Source: Gammaproteobacteria bacterium | GTDB lineage: Bacteria > Pseudomonadota > Gammaproteobacteria > HK1 | NCBI GenBank assembly: GCA_009937425.1 | Contig: JAACFO010000033.1 | Location: 1-33,955, forward strand | Reading direction: 5' to 3' | Length of the DNA: 33,955 bases | Shown: positions 1 through 7,493 of the stretch, piece after piece | Numbering within the stretch: position 1 is the first letter of the stretch | Layout: each line of letters starts with the position of its first letter | Translations under genes and position numbers: made by a program | Notes under the pieces: model-generated | Database searches by the model: none | Seen by the model: the letters and a program-made list of their open reading frames with translations, nothing else | What the model was told of the DNA's origin: nothing

Positions 1-1
1 C

Positions 2-1570
2 TGTGAATCTCTGGGAGCCCGGCACATGGCGGGAGTCGCCATGAATCTGGAAGCCGCCGTGGAGGACCATTGCCAGTCCCACGGCTACGCGGACATCGGC
101 GATCGAGAGCAGGCACCGCTGGCCGAAGTGGTGCGTTTTCTGGCGCGGGAAGCCATTACAGGTACACCGCCGCCGCAATCGGCGGCCCGCATGGTTTCCC
201 TGTGGCGCCCGCAGCTGGAATCCCAGATTGGCGCGGCTCTCAAAACCCTGGCCCGCTGCGTGGACGACCAGTCGGACTATGCGACAGCGCTGCGCACGCT
301 GTTGGAGGCTCTCGGCTTACCCGACGAGCCACCGGATCAGGACCAGGACGAAGCCCGGGACGATCAGTCCGACGACGGAGATGAGAGCAGCGCGCTCAAT
401 GAGGGTGAAGCCGGTGATGCCGAGCCCGGCACTCCGGAATCCATGGACGATCTCGAGATGCGCGACGGCAGCGGCGACGATGGCCAGGAAGGCGATCAAA
501 GCGAGCAGGCAGACAGCGGCGACCTGGAGCTGGGCGACGACGGCTCGGAAACCCCCGGTGAGGCGGCCTACCCCCCCTATTACGGGCGCAACATGCCGGA
601 CCCGGATCAGTACGGGGCCTATACCACGGAATTCGACGAAATCATCGACGCCGACGAGCTTTGCGGTGCCGACGAGTTGCAACGGCTGCGGCAAAGTCTC
701 GATCAGCAGCTGGTGCACCTGCAGGGCGTCATCGGACGTCTCGCCAATCGCCTGCAACGGCGGCTACTCGCCCATCAGACCCGCGCCTGGGAATTCGATC
801 TGGAGGAAGGGTTGCTGGACTCTGCGCGCCTGGCGCGGGTGGTCACCAATCCTTATCACTCGCTGTCGTTCAAGCGCGAGAAGCAGACCAACTTCAAAGA
901 TACCGTGGTCAGCCTGCTCATCGACAACTCGGGCTCCATGCGCGGCCGGCCCATCGTGGTGGCGGCCATGAGCGCCGACATACTCGCGCGCACGCTGGAG
1001 CGCTGCGGCGTCAAGGTCGAGATACTGGGTTTCACCACCCGTGCCTGGAAAGGTGGACAGTCCCGCGAGCGTTGGCTCTCGGAGGGCAAACACCCCAACG
1101 CCGGGCGTCTCAACGATCTCCGTCACATTGTTTACAAGTCCGCCAACGTTCCCTGGCGCCGCGCGCGGCGCAATCTCGGCATCATGCTGCGCGAGGGATT
1201 GCTGAAAGAGAATATCGACGGCGAAGCGCTGCTGTGGGCCCATCAGCGCCTGCTAGCCCGCCCCGAGCAACGCCGCATCCTGATGGTCATCAGCGACGGT
1301 GCGCCGGTGGACGACTCGACGCTGTCGGTAAACCCCAGCAACTACCTGGAGCGGCATTTACGCCAGGTCATCGACAGCATCGAGAGCCAGAGTCCGGTGG
1401 AGTTGCTGGCCATCGGCATCGGCCACGACGTCACCCGCTACTACCGGCGTGCCGTTACGCTGGTGGACGCCGAGCAGCTGGGTGGCGCCGTCATGGAGAA
1501 GCTGGCCGAGTTGTTCGACGGCGACAGCAGCGAACAGCCAACGCGCCGGCGCCGCCGACCGGCGCGCTGA
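2..1570 (+). CDS. cobT: Cobaltochelatase CobT subunit (5' end outside window)
   Basis: CobT-type subunit of the aerobic-pathway CobNST cobaltochelatase, which inserts cobalt into the corrin ring. The reading frame is open to the left edge with no stop, and the residues before the first ATG (position 26) fit CobT, so the gene begins upstream and this is a 3' part of about 522 codons; complete family members are near 600. Seen: a very acidic, low-complexity Asp/Glu-rich middle (roughly 300-600 nt), then a C-terminal von Willebrand A domain with the MIDAS motif DNSGSM (near 925-945) and a later SDGAP. CobT works with the AAA+ subunit CobS and the chelatase CobN, which must lie elsewhere. The link to a B12-dependent ribonucleotide reductase at 3974-5803 is notable. 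Identification is firm; only the start is missing. Confidence 0.93.
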   Translation, partial: CESLGARHMAGVAMNLEAAVEDHCQSHGYADIGDREQAPLAEVVRFLAREAITGTPPPQSAARMVSLWRPQLESQIGAALKTLARCVDDQSDYATALRTLLEALGLPDEPPDQDQDEARDDQSDDGDESSALNEGEAGDAEPGTPESMDDLEMRDGSGDDGQEGDQSEQADSGDLELGDDGSETPGEAAYPPYYGRNMPDPDQYGAYTTEFDEIIDADELCGADELQRLRQSLDQQLVHLQGVIGRLANRLQRRLLAHQTRAWEFDLEEGLLDSARLARVVTNPYHSLSFKREKQTNFKDTVVSLLIDNSGSMRGRPIVVAAMSADILARTLERCGVKVEILGFTTRAWKGGQSRERWLSEGKHPNAGRLNDLRHIVYKSANVPWRRARRNLGIMLREGLLKENIDGEALLWAHQRLLARPEQRRILMVISDGAPVDDSTLSVNPSNYLERHLRQVIDSIESQSPVELLAIGIGHDVTRYYRRAVTLVDAEQLGGAVMEKLAELFDGDSSEQPTRRRRRPAR

Positions 1571-1600
1571 ACCGCACCCGACACCACGTTCATCAGTCCC

Positions 1601-1622
1601 GGGGAGCGAACGCGCTCCTACC
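1601..1622. repeat. REP-like hairpin after cobT
   Basis: GGAGCG at 1603-1608 pairs with CGCTCC at 1613-1618, and the right arm continues as GCTCCTACC. The same nine bases recur at 3959-3967 in another hairpin between convergent genes. Shape and position resemble the REP palindromes common in gammaproteobacteria. There is no T-run, so it is not a classical terminator. Confidence 0.4.
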
Positions 1623-1688
1623 GCTTGCGCGCGCCTGACTACCGCTTTGCGGTGCTGCGACTCAGCCCGGCCTGCCCGCCCCACGCGG

Positions 1689-1719
1689 CAAAACCTTCAC
1701 CTGCCAAAACCTTCACCTG
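1689..1719. repeat. 15-bp tandem direct repeat
   Basis: CAAAACCTTCACCTG occurs at 1689-1703 and again at 1705-1719, separated by one base. It lies in the cobT-porin gap upstream of the porin, where it could be a tandem binding site or a slippage product. No function can be assigned from sequence. Confidence 0.6.
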
Positions 1720-1726
1720 GATGAAT

Positions 1727-1785
1727 ATTCGCGTTCGCGAATGCATGGATCCTACCCGCCGTAGGCTGCTCACCGATGAGCAGCC
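1727..1785. promoter_or_regulatory. Inverted repeats in the porin leader
   Basis: Two perfect inverted repeats precede the porin gene. ATTCGCG (1727-1733) and CGCGAAT (1736-1742) are separated by TT. GGCTGCTC (1764-1771) and GAGCAGCC (1778-1785) flank a six-base loop. The first resembles an operator palindrome; the second is a strong RNA hairpin without a T-run. Either could regulate the porin transcript. The whole 1571-1848 gap holds no convincing gene. Confidence 0.4.
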
Positions 1786-1848
1786 CACGGTGCGCCGCCC
1801 GACCGGGCCGGACGCGGGACGACCTGATGAACATAGGGGAACTCGAGT

Positions 1849-2991
1849 ATGAATAAGAAGATCATGACCATGGCGGTAGCCGCAGCGCTGGCGACCCCGA
1901 CCATAGCCCACGCGGTTAAATACAAGCTCTCCGGGCAGATCAACCGCGCCATGACCGTGATGGACGACGGCCACAACAGCGATGTTCAATTCATCGATAA
2001 CAGCTCCTCGGGTACCCGCTGGCGCATGAAGGGCAGCGAAGACATCGGCAATGGCAACAAGGTCGGCTTCAACTGGGAATGGCAGGTGCAGTCGAACAAA
2101 GCCGGTGGCGCCATCCATTCGGCAGACTCTGGATTCGCCCAGGACCTTCGTAAAGCCGAAGTCTGGTTCAGCGGCGGCTGGGGCAAGCTCAGCTTCGGAC
2201 AAGGCGACGGTGCCGGCAATGGCGCCACCGAGCATGATCTTTCCGACACCTGGAATGTGAATTACTCCGGGCGCACCAGCTTCGGTGGCAGCGTCGCGTG
2301 GCGTACCGGCGGCGGCGGGACCCTCCCTGGGGGAGCCCCAGTTTTCTCGGTCGACCCGGATGATGGGACCATTTCGCCCTCGATTCCTAAGCTGACCCAC
2401 GGTGACACCTTCGATGCCTGGGACGCCTTCAGCCGTTATGACCGGATTCGCTATGATTCGCCGGCTCTGGGTCCCGTGACCCTGGCGGTCAGCGCCGGTC
2501 AGCAGGACAAGTACGAGGGTGCCGGACGTTGGAGCCAGGGCCTGGGCGGCGGCCAGATCAGCGGCGCCCTGTTCTATGGACAGGACGTGGGCGGTGGGAC
2601 CGCGAAACGCTACGGTGGTTCCATTGCGTACCTGTTCTCCTTCGGCCTGAACCTCGTGGCTTCGTACGCTGAGAACGAGGCCAACGTGGCGACCGGGGTA
2701 AGTGCCACGACCTCCAAAACCTGGTACGGCAAGGTCGGCTACAAGTGGGGCAACAATGCCGTATCCGCCGGTTACGGTGAGGCCAAGGACTCGAACCAGG
2801 ACCTGGTGACGGCTACCAGTTCGGGCTGGAATGACAAAGGCTTCAACATCGGCTTCAACCACAATCTTCCAAAAGCCAAAGTGGATCTCTACGCGGGCTA
2901 TCACTTCAACCAACTGGATACCCCGACCGCGGTAGCAGACGTGGACGATATTCAGGCGTTCGTACTGGGAACGAAACTGAAATTTGATTAG
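1849..2991 (+). CDS. Outer-membrane porin, general Gram-negative type
   Basis: A 380-residue trimeric-porin-like protein for passive diffusion across the outer membrane. Seen: an N-terminal signal peptide with Lys-Lys followed by an Ala-rich core and an AHA cleavage site near residue 22; then alternating short polar/hydrophobic strands rich in Gly, Trp and Tyr, typical of a 16-stranded beta barrel, with periplasmic turns and longer loops. The start motif after cleavage (VKYKLSGQINRA) is like that of other proteobacterial porins, where the first strand has the form LYG or LSG. One oddity is that the protein ends KLKFD, so the usual C-terminal Phe recognised by the BAM machinery is penultimate. 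A purine-rich AGGGGAA stretch lies about 6-12 bases ahead of the ATG. It is probably monocistronic, given the strong terminator behind it. Confidence 0.9.
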   Translation: MNKKIMTMAVAAALATPTIAHAVKYKLSGQINRAMTVMDDGHNSDVQFIDNSSSGTRWRMKGSEDIGNGNKVGFNWEWQVQSNKAGGAIHSADSGFAQDLRKAEVWFSGGWGKLSFGQGDGAGNGATEHDLSDTWNVNYSGRTSFGGSVAWRTGGGGTLPGGAPVFSVDPDDGTISPSIPKLTHGDTFDAWDAFSRYDRIRYDSPALGPVTLAVSAGQQDKYEGAGRWSQGLGGGQISGALFYGQDVGGGTAKRYGGSIAYLFSFGLNLVASYAENEANVATGVSATTSKTWYGKVGYKWGNNAVSAGYGEAKDSNQDLVTATSSGWNDKGFNIGFNHNLPKAKVDLYAGYHFNQLDTPTAVADVDDIQAFVLGTKLKFD

Positions 2992-3026
2992 AGCGATCCC
3001 CGCTGGGGGCCCGTTGACCGGTGATG

Positions 3027-3057
3027 GGGCTTCCCCCCTTTCAGGGGGAAGCCCTTT
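3027..3057 (+). terminator. Rho-independent terminator after the porin
   Basis: GGGCTTCCCCC at 3027-3037 pairs perfectly with GGGGGAAGCCC at 3044-3054 across a six-base loop, followed by TTT. It lies 36 bases after the porin stop codon. Confidence 0.88.
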
Positions 3058-3169
3058 GTCGTGCGTGCTGTTTAGCGGAGACGGCCGCTGGGCGAAGGTC
3101 GAGTAACATGTCACCTTGACTCGAGGCGATACGATTGCTGAAATTCACACATCCACGCAGGATCAGTCC

Positions 3170-3925
3170 ATGAAAAAGCGCGCCCGCGTCATCCGCATGT
3201 CGGGGTACAAGGTATCCTGCCAGAACTGCAGCCTTGCCGGTCTTTGCCTGCCCAAGGGGCTGCCTGCTGTCGAGCTCAACGAACTCGACAGCATAATCAA
3301 GCGGCGTGCGCCGTTACGGCGCCACGAGCGCCTGTTCGGCGCCGGCGACGGTTGCCGCTTTCTCTATGCGGTTCGCTCTGGAGCAGTAAAGTCCTGGGTA
3401 ACCAGCACCAATGGCGACGAGCGCATCATCGGCTTTCACTTACCCGGTGAACTGGTCGGTGTGGACGCCCTGGGTGACGGACATCACTCGTGCACGGCGG
3501 CGGCACTGGAAACCACCAGCGTATGTCGCGTGCCCATCGAGGCGCTGAATACCCTGGCGAGCGCCTATCCGGGCATCAATGCGCAGGTACAGAGACTTCT
3601 CGGTGAAGTCCTCGTCCAGGCGAACGAGCTGCTCGTTCTATTGGGTAAGAAGGGTGCAACGGAGCGCATGGCCTCGTTTCTGGTCAATTTGTCCGGGCGT
3701 CTCAGACGGCGCGGCTTGTCCCACCGCGAGTTCAGCTTGACCATGACCCGCCGTGATGTCGGCAACTATCTGGGGCTGGCGCTCGGTACGGTTTGCCGAC
3801 TGCTCGCCGAGTTGCAGGAACAAGGCGTTTTGAATGTGCATCGGCGCTACATCCAGATCCACGACCTCGATTATCTGCGCGCCATCGTCGGACTGCCGGT
3901 GCTTCCGTCTGTTGTCAGGCTCTGA
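3170..3925 (+). CDS. fnr: FNR/ANR-type oxygen-sensing transcriptional regulator with an atypical recognition helix
   Basis: A 251-residue Crp/Fnr-family regulator, the same length as E. coli FNR. The ATG at 3170 is chosen over an upstream in-frame TTG (3116) because AGGA sits seven bases before it. Cysteines at 17, 20, 26 and 119 match FNR Cys20, 23, 29 and 122 with identical spacing, so an oxygen-labile [4Fe-4S] cluster is expected. A cNMP-fold domain (about 45-130), a long dimerisation helix (about 135-165) and a winged helix-turn-helix (about 165-235) follow. In the recognition helix, Arg210 (FNR Arg213) is kept. FNR Glu209 is replaced by Gly206 and Ser212 by Cys209, so base preference may be relaxed. 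It stands alone between the porin and the RNR, with no FNR-like box in front of it. It is the best local candidate to read the eight boxes in this window. Confidence 0.92.
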   Translation: MKKRARVIRMSGYKVSCQNCSLAGLCLPKGLPAVELNELDSIIKRRAPLRRHERLFGAGDGCRFLYAVRSGAVKSWVTSTNGDERIIGFHLPGELVGVDALGDGHHSCTAAALETTSVCRVPIEALNTLASAYPGINAQVQRLLGEVLVQANELLVLLGKKGATERMASFLVNLSGRLRRRGLSHREFSLTMTRRDVGNYLGLALGTVCRLLAELQEQGVLNVHRRYIQIHDLDYLRAIVGLPVLPSVVRL

Positions 3926-3944
3926 ACTGGCAGGTACGGGCGGC

Positions 3945-3967
3945 GGTGGGACAGAAATGCTCCTACC
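3945..3967. repeat. REP-like hairpin between convergent genes
   Basis: GGTGGGA at 3945-3951 pairs with TCCTACC at 3961-3967 with one G-T pair, loop of nine bases. The right arm shares the exact nonamer GCTCCTACC with the hairpin at 1601-1622. It lies between the ends of the regulator and the ribonucleotide reductase and may act as a weak bidirectional terminator. Confidence 0.4.
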
Positions 3968-3973
3968 AAATCC

Positions 3974-5803
3974 TCAGTCGACTTCCCGATCGATAGTGCA
4001 GCAATGGGGCGAATCCGCATCCGGGCCGGGCACGGTTAAAACCGCACCTGTGACGCGATTGGGTCGAAACGCCGTCACCCCCTTGAGCCCGAGAGCGTAG
4101 GCGCGCTGGTAGAGGAAACTGAAGTCCGCGAAATCGCAATTTTCCGGAACGTTCACGGTCTTGGAAATGGCGCCGTCCACATAAGGCTGTAGTGCAGCCT
4201 GCATGGACAGATGATCTTCCGGCGAAACACCGGAAGCATCGACGAATGACGGCGGCAGGCTCTCATTAGCTTTTATCGTGCGCCATTGCTTGCAGGCGTC
4301 ATCCTCCACTTCGAACTGCCGTGTTGCGCCATTCATGTCGAGCACCGCGCGTTGATGACGAGCGGCGAATATCGGCTCGATACCGTTGGAGATACTGTTC
4401 GCCAGCAGGCTGATGGTTCCCGTGGGCGCAATCGCCGTCAGGTGACTGTTGCGAATCCCGCCATCGCGAATGGCGCGTTGCAGATCGCACGGCAGGGCCG
4501 CCACGAAGGGACTTTCCATGTAGCGCTGCTTATCGAAAAATGGGAAACAGCCCTTCTCCGCTGCAATCGCCACCGACGCCCGATAGGCGCTGTGGCAGAT
4601 TACCCCCATGGCCTCAGCGGCGAGGGATCGCCCCGCCTCGCTGTCGTAACGAAGACCCAGCATCACCAAGGCATCGGCGAGTCCTGTAAGACCGAGCCCG
4701 ATACGCCGGGAACCCCGTGCCTGCTCCGCTTGCGCCGGCAACGGAAAGCTCGACGCGTCGATGACATTGTCGAGCATGCGCACGGCCGTCGTGACAGCTT
4801 CATCCAGCGCTGCCACATCCATATTCGCCGTGGGCATGAATGCATCACGCACGAAGCGCGTTAAATTCATGGCGCCGAGATCACAGGCTCCGTAAGGGGG
4901 TAGAGGGACTTCGCCGCAGGGATTTGTCGCACTGATGCGCTCGCGCCAGGCGAGGTTGTTGTTAGCGTTGATGCGGTCGATGAAGAGCACACCCGGTTCG
5001 GCGCAATCGTAAGCGGCGCGCATGATTCGTTCCCACAACAGCCGCGCCCGCAGAACACGGTGCACCCGGCAATGTGTCGGTGCAGCGAAGCCCGGCCACT
5101 CGCGCATGACGGTATTTTCGTCGTGAACCGCATCCACCGAGCCCGGCGCCCATACGGGAAATACCAATGGCCAATCCGCGTCCGCTTCGACCGCAGCCAT
5201 GAACGCGTCGCTCACCAACACCGATACATTGAAGTGGCGCAACTCGGTGCGGTCACGCTTGGCGTTCACGAAAATCTCGATGTCCGGATGATCGCAGCGA
5301 AGCGTGCCCATCATCGCACCGCGACGCGCACCGGTAGAAAGAAGTGTCGCGCAGGTACTGTTCCAGATGCGCATGAACGATACCGGTCCGGAGGCGATGG
5401 TGCCGGTCGCCGGCGCCTCCGAGCCTTGCGGGCGCAGCGTGGAAAAATCATAGCCGACACCACCTCCCTGCTGCATGGTGAGCGCGCCCTCCTTGAGCGC
5501 GTCGAGAATTCCCGGCAGAGAATCCGGGATGGCGCCCATAACGAAGCAGTTGAACAGCGTGACCCGTTGAGATGTGCCGGCGCCGGCCAGGATGCGTCCA
5601 CCCGGCAGGAATTTGAAATCCTCCAGCAGCGAATGGAAGCGCCTGCGCCAACGCGCTCGATCGCGGGTCTCGACACCCGCGAGCGCCTCCGCGACCCGCG
5701 CCCAGGTGTCGTCGATGCTCGACTCACCGGACTCCGCGTTTCCGTGCCGGTAGCGGGTTTCCCAGAGGTGCTGGGAGATTGGCGTCGTGGGTATTGGATT
5801 CAT
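3974..5803 (-). CDS. nrdJ: Class II (adenosylcobalamin-dependent) ribonucleotide reductase
   Basis: Reduces ribonucleotides to deoxyribonucleotides using adenosylcobalamin and needs no oxygen. The 609-residue form starts at ATG 5803; an extension to 5875 would add 24 unlikely residues. Seen: Cys86 in LFNCF, and NPCGE with Asn294, Cys296 and Glu298 (thiyl-radical Cys plus proton-transfer residues). Cys307 lies 11 residues later and is the redox partner of Cys86, with spacing as in known class II enzymes. The barrel loop APTGTISLLANS is also present. The C-terminus is short and ends with a CC pair eight residues from the end instead of the usual CxxC reductant swivel. It is divergent from the YbaK gene with an FNR-type box between them. 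It resembles mycobacterial NrdZ in size and class. The cobT upstream suggests the cell may make its own cofactor. Confidence 0.93.
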   Translation of the reverse strand: MNPIPTTPISQHLWETRYRHGNAESGESSIDDTWARVAEALAGVETRDRARWRRRFHSLLEDFKFLPGGRILAGAGTSQRVTLFNCFVMGAIPDSLPGILDALKEGALTMQQGGGVGYDFSTLRPQGSEAPATGTIASGPVSFMRIWNSTCATLLSTGARRGAMMGTLRCDHPDIEIFVNAKRDRTELRHFNVSVLVSDAFMAAVEADADWPLVFPVWAPGSVDAVHDENTVMREWPGFAAPTHCRVHRVLRARLLWERIMRAAYDCAEPGVLFIDRINANNNLAWRERISATNPCGEVPLPPYGACDLGAMNLTRFVRDAFMPTANMDVAALDEAVTTAVRMLDNVIDASSFPLPAQAEQARGSRRIGLGLTGLADALVMLGLRYDSEAGRSLAAEAMGVICHSAYRASVAIAAEKGCFPFFDKQRYMESPFVAALPCDLQRAIRDGGIRNSHLTAIAPTGTISLLANSISNGIEPIFAARHQRAVLDMNGATRQFEVEDDACKQWRTIKANESLPPSFVDASGVSPEDHLSMQAALQPYVDGAISKTVNVPENCDFADFSFLYQRAYALGLKGVTAFRPNRVTGAVLTVPGPDADSPHCCTIDREVD

Positions 5804-5861
5804 GGCGGCATCCGTGGCGGGGGCGTTCAGTTTAACCTGACTCGGACTCCGGGAAACGTAG

Positions 5862-5875
5862 ATGACCTGGATCAA
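5862..5875. promoter_or_regulatory. FNR-type box 1 (nrdJ / ybaK-like divergent promoter)
   Basis: ATGAC-CTGG-ATCAA, a 12 bp TGA...TCA core matching TGAYCYNNRTCA. On the plus strand a TATAAA hexamer at 5898-5903 predicts a start near 5910, which puts the box centre (5868.5) at -41.5, class II FNR geometry. On the minus strand only weak -10 candidates are seen, near 5830-5836. Confidence 0.7.
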
Positions 5876-5939
5876 TGGAACTCCGGCCGGGGATGTTTAT
5901 AAAGGTAGTGAGCCTCCCCCGGCCAGTTGGAGGAATACA

Positions 5940-6404
5940 ATGCCAGTCAAGACGCTTACCACATTTCTCGACGATAACAAGGTCAAGTTCGTCACCATCC
6001 GTCACTCCATCGCCTACACGGCCCAACAGATCGCCGAATCGGCCCACATACCGGGAAACGAGATGGCCAAGACCGTGATGGTCAAGCTCGACGGTCGCCT
6101 GGCCATGGCGGTGTTGCGCAGCACCGACAAGGTGGACATCGATCTGCTGCGTGGCGCGGCCGGTTCAACCAAGGCCGAGTTAGCCACCGAGGTGCAGTTT
6201 CAGGGAATGTTTCCCGGAGTCGAGCTGGGCGCGATGCCGCCCTTCGGCAATCTCTACGATATGGCCGTCTACGTGGACGAGGGCTTGACCCGCGACGAGC
6301 GCATTGCGTTCAACGCCGGCAGCCACAGCGAGCTGATTCAACTAGACTACTCTGACTTCGAACGCCTGGTGCAACCCACCGTAGCCAACTTCAGCCTGGG
6401 GTAA
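5940..6404 (+). CDS. YbaK/ProX-type aminoacyl-tRNA deacylase domain protein
   Basis: A 154-residue stand-alone YbaK/EbsC-fold protein. Family members hydrolyse mischarged aminoacyl-tRNAs (Cys- or Ala-tRNAPro and similar) in trans. The ATG at 5940 is chosen because GGAGGA (5929-5934) sits five bases upstream; an in-frame extension to 5862 would run through the FNR box. Seen: the N-terminal HSIAYTAQQIAE region and the conserved Lys in AKTVMVKLDG, about residues 41-50, typical of the active-site strand, plus a Gly-rich PPFGNLYDM loop. Three bases separate it from the USP gene, so the two form an operon. Which tRNA it edits cannot be told. Similar proteins have also been annotated as stress-related deacylases. 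Confidence 0.85.
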   Translation: MPVKTLTTFLDDNKVKFVTIRHSIAYTAQQIAESAHIPGNEMAKTVMVKLDGRLAMAVLRSTDKVDIDLLRGAAGSTKAELATEVQFQGMFPGVELGAMPPFGNLYDMAVYVDEGLTRDERIAFNAGSHSELIQLDYSDFERLVQPTVANFSLG

Positions 6405-6407
6405 CCG

Positions 6408-6833
6408 ATGTCTATGTACAAGCACATTCTCGTACCGACGGATTTCTCCGAGTACAGCAAACGCGCGGCTGGAAAAGCTCTCGCGTTGCGAGAACTTTTC
6501 GATGCGCGTTTGAGCGTTGTCCATGTGGTCAACTACCTGCCACCGGCCTTCATTTCGGCACAGTCCGAACACACGTCGCCTGCGCAGATCATCGCGCGTG
6601 CCACAGCCTTTCTTGCACAATGGATGCATGAGTCGGGACTGGACAGTGCCGAGCAACTGGTTTCCAGCGGACCCGCGGGCAGAGAGGTGATCGCCATAGC
6701 CAAAGCCCAGGATGTGGATCTCATCGTAATAGGAACTTCCGGGGAAGGCGGGATGAAACGGCTGCTGGGTTCCACAACAAGCGCCGTAATGCACCATGCG
6801 CCCTGCGACGTGCTGTCGGTTCACTGCGACTAG
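6408..6833 (+). CDS. Universal stress protein (UspA family, single domain)
   Basis: A 141-residue single-domain USP. It begins with the typical strand YKHILVPTDFS and contains VDLIVIGTSGEGG followed by LLGSTTSAVMHHAPCDVL, the ATP-binding loop and dimer strand. The loop has eight rather than the canonical nine residues between the second Gly and the Gly-Ser pair, so ATP binding is likely but not certain. It is three bases downstream of the YbaK-like gene and so presumably under FNR-type box 1. USPs accumulate in growth arrest, hypoxia and respiratory block, and they modulate survival by ATP- or partner-binding. Confidence 0.92.
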   Translation: MSMYKHILVPTDFSEYSKRAAGKALALRELFDARLSVVHVVNYLPPAFISAQSEHTSPAQIIARATAFLAQWMHESGLDSAEQLVSSGPAGREVIAIAKAQDVDLIVIGTSGEGGMKRLLGSTTSAVMHHAPCDVLSVHCD

Positions 6834-6857
6834 CAGCGATGCGTATGCGCTTCCGGG

Positions 6858-7313
6858 TCAGCCCTGGGTTTGCAGATTCGACGCGGAGTTCCAGAATTCG
6901 CCCCAGTCCCGATCCAACATGTCCTTGACCGAGCCGTCGCGCTCGAAGAACTTGTTGGGGACCTGAAACATGGCGAGCATGAGTCCGCCCTCGGGCGTGT
7001 AGGCGGCGTGCCGCGTGCCCGCCGGTCGCCAGACGAAGTTACCCGCGGTACACACGCCATCGGGATCCACCAGTTTGCCTTCGATGACATAGGTTTGCTC
7101 GATGAGCACGTGCTCGTGGTCAGGCAGTCTGGCGCCCGGGTCCATTTTCAACAGCACCGTGAGCAGGCCGCTGGACTTGTCCACCAGCAGCGTCTTGGCC
7201 TTTACGCCGGGAAACTTGGTGTCCTCCCAGGGCAGATTCGGCACGTCCACGAAGCGTGAGTCCTTGGCGTCCAACCCTTCGTGATTTCTGGCATTCGGTG
7301 TGATTGCACTCAT
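6858..7313 (-). CDS. Cupin-domain protein (ChrR / acetylacetone-cleaving type)
   Basis: A 151-residue single cupin. The start is set at the second Met of a Met-Leu-Met run (7313), where a GAGAA stretch stands about eight bases upstream; the ATG two codons earlier is possible. Seen: PDHEHVLIEQTYVIEGKLVD, the first cupin motif with two His and a Glu as metal ligands, and AGNFVWRPAGTRHAAY, the second motif with the last His, at roughly 70-110. Such proteins bind Zn or Fe and include dioxygenases and the sensing domain of ChrR. The substrate is unknown. It is convergent with the USP gene and has no FNR-like box. Confidence 0.85.
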   Translation of the reverse strand: MSAITPNARNHEGLDAKDSRFVDVPNLPWEDTKFPGVKAKTLLVDKSSGLLTVLLKMDPGARLPDHEHVLIEQTYVIEGKLVDPDGVCTAGNFVWRPAGTRHAAYTPEGGLMLAMFQVPNKFFERDGSVKDMLDRDWGEFWNSASNLQTQG

Positions 7314-7440
7314 GAGCATTTTCTCGAGCGGCCTCCAGGACCTCATACTAAATAGCTGTACGGCAATCCGCCACAGGTGTATCGGCTTCGCCGGGACGAC
7401 ACGCGCTTGTCGAAGCTCTTATCCTCCCGGTAGCCAACGT

Positions 7441-7484
7441 CGGCCTTTTGGCCGAGTGCGCGGCATTGCCGACTGACGGTCAGT
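7441..7484. promoter_or_regulatory. Hairpin and palindrome in the antiporter leader
   Basis: CGGCC-TTTT-GGCCG at 7441-7454 forms a small hairpin. ACTGAC-G-GTCAGT at 7472-7484 is a perfect 13-bp palindrome ending ten bases before the antiporter ATG, where a ribosome-binding site would be expected but is not seen. It could be an operator or an RNA element that controls initiation. Confidence 0.35.
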
Positions 7485-7493
7485 AATCAAGCG

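Noticed and set aside
5060-5902. 280-codon plus-strand frame over the ribonucleotide reductase.
   Set aside because: Antisense shadow of a clearly identified enzyme with all catalytic motifs on the minus strand; its composition is Arg/His-rich with no domain.
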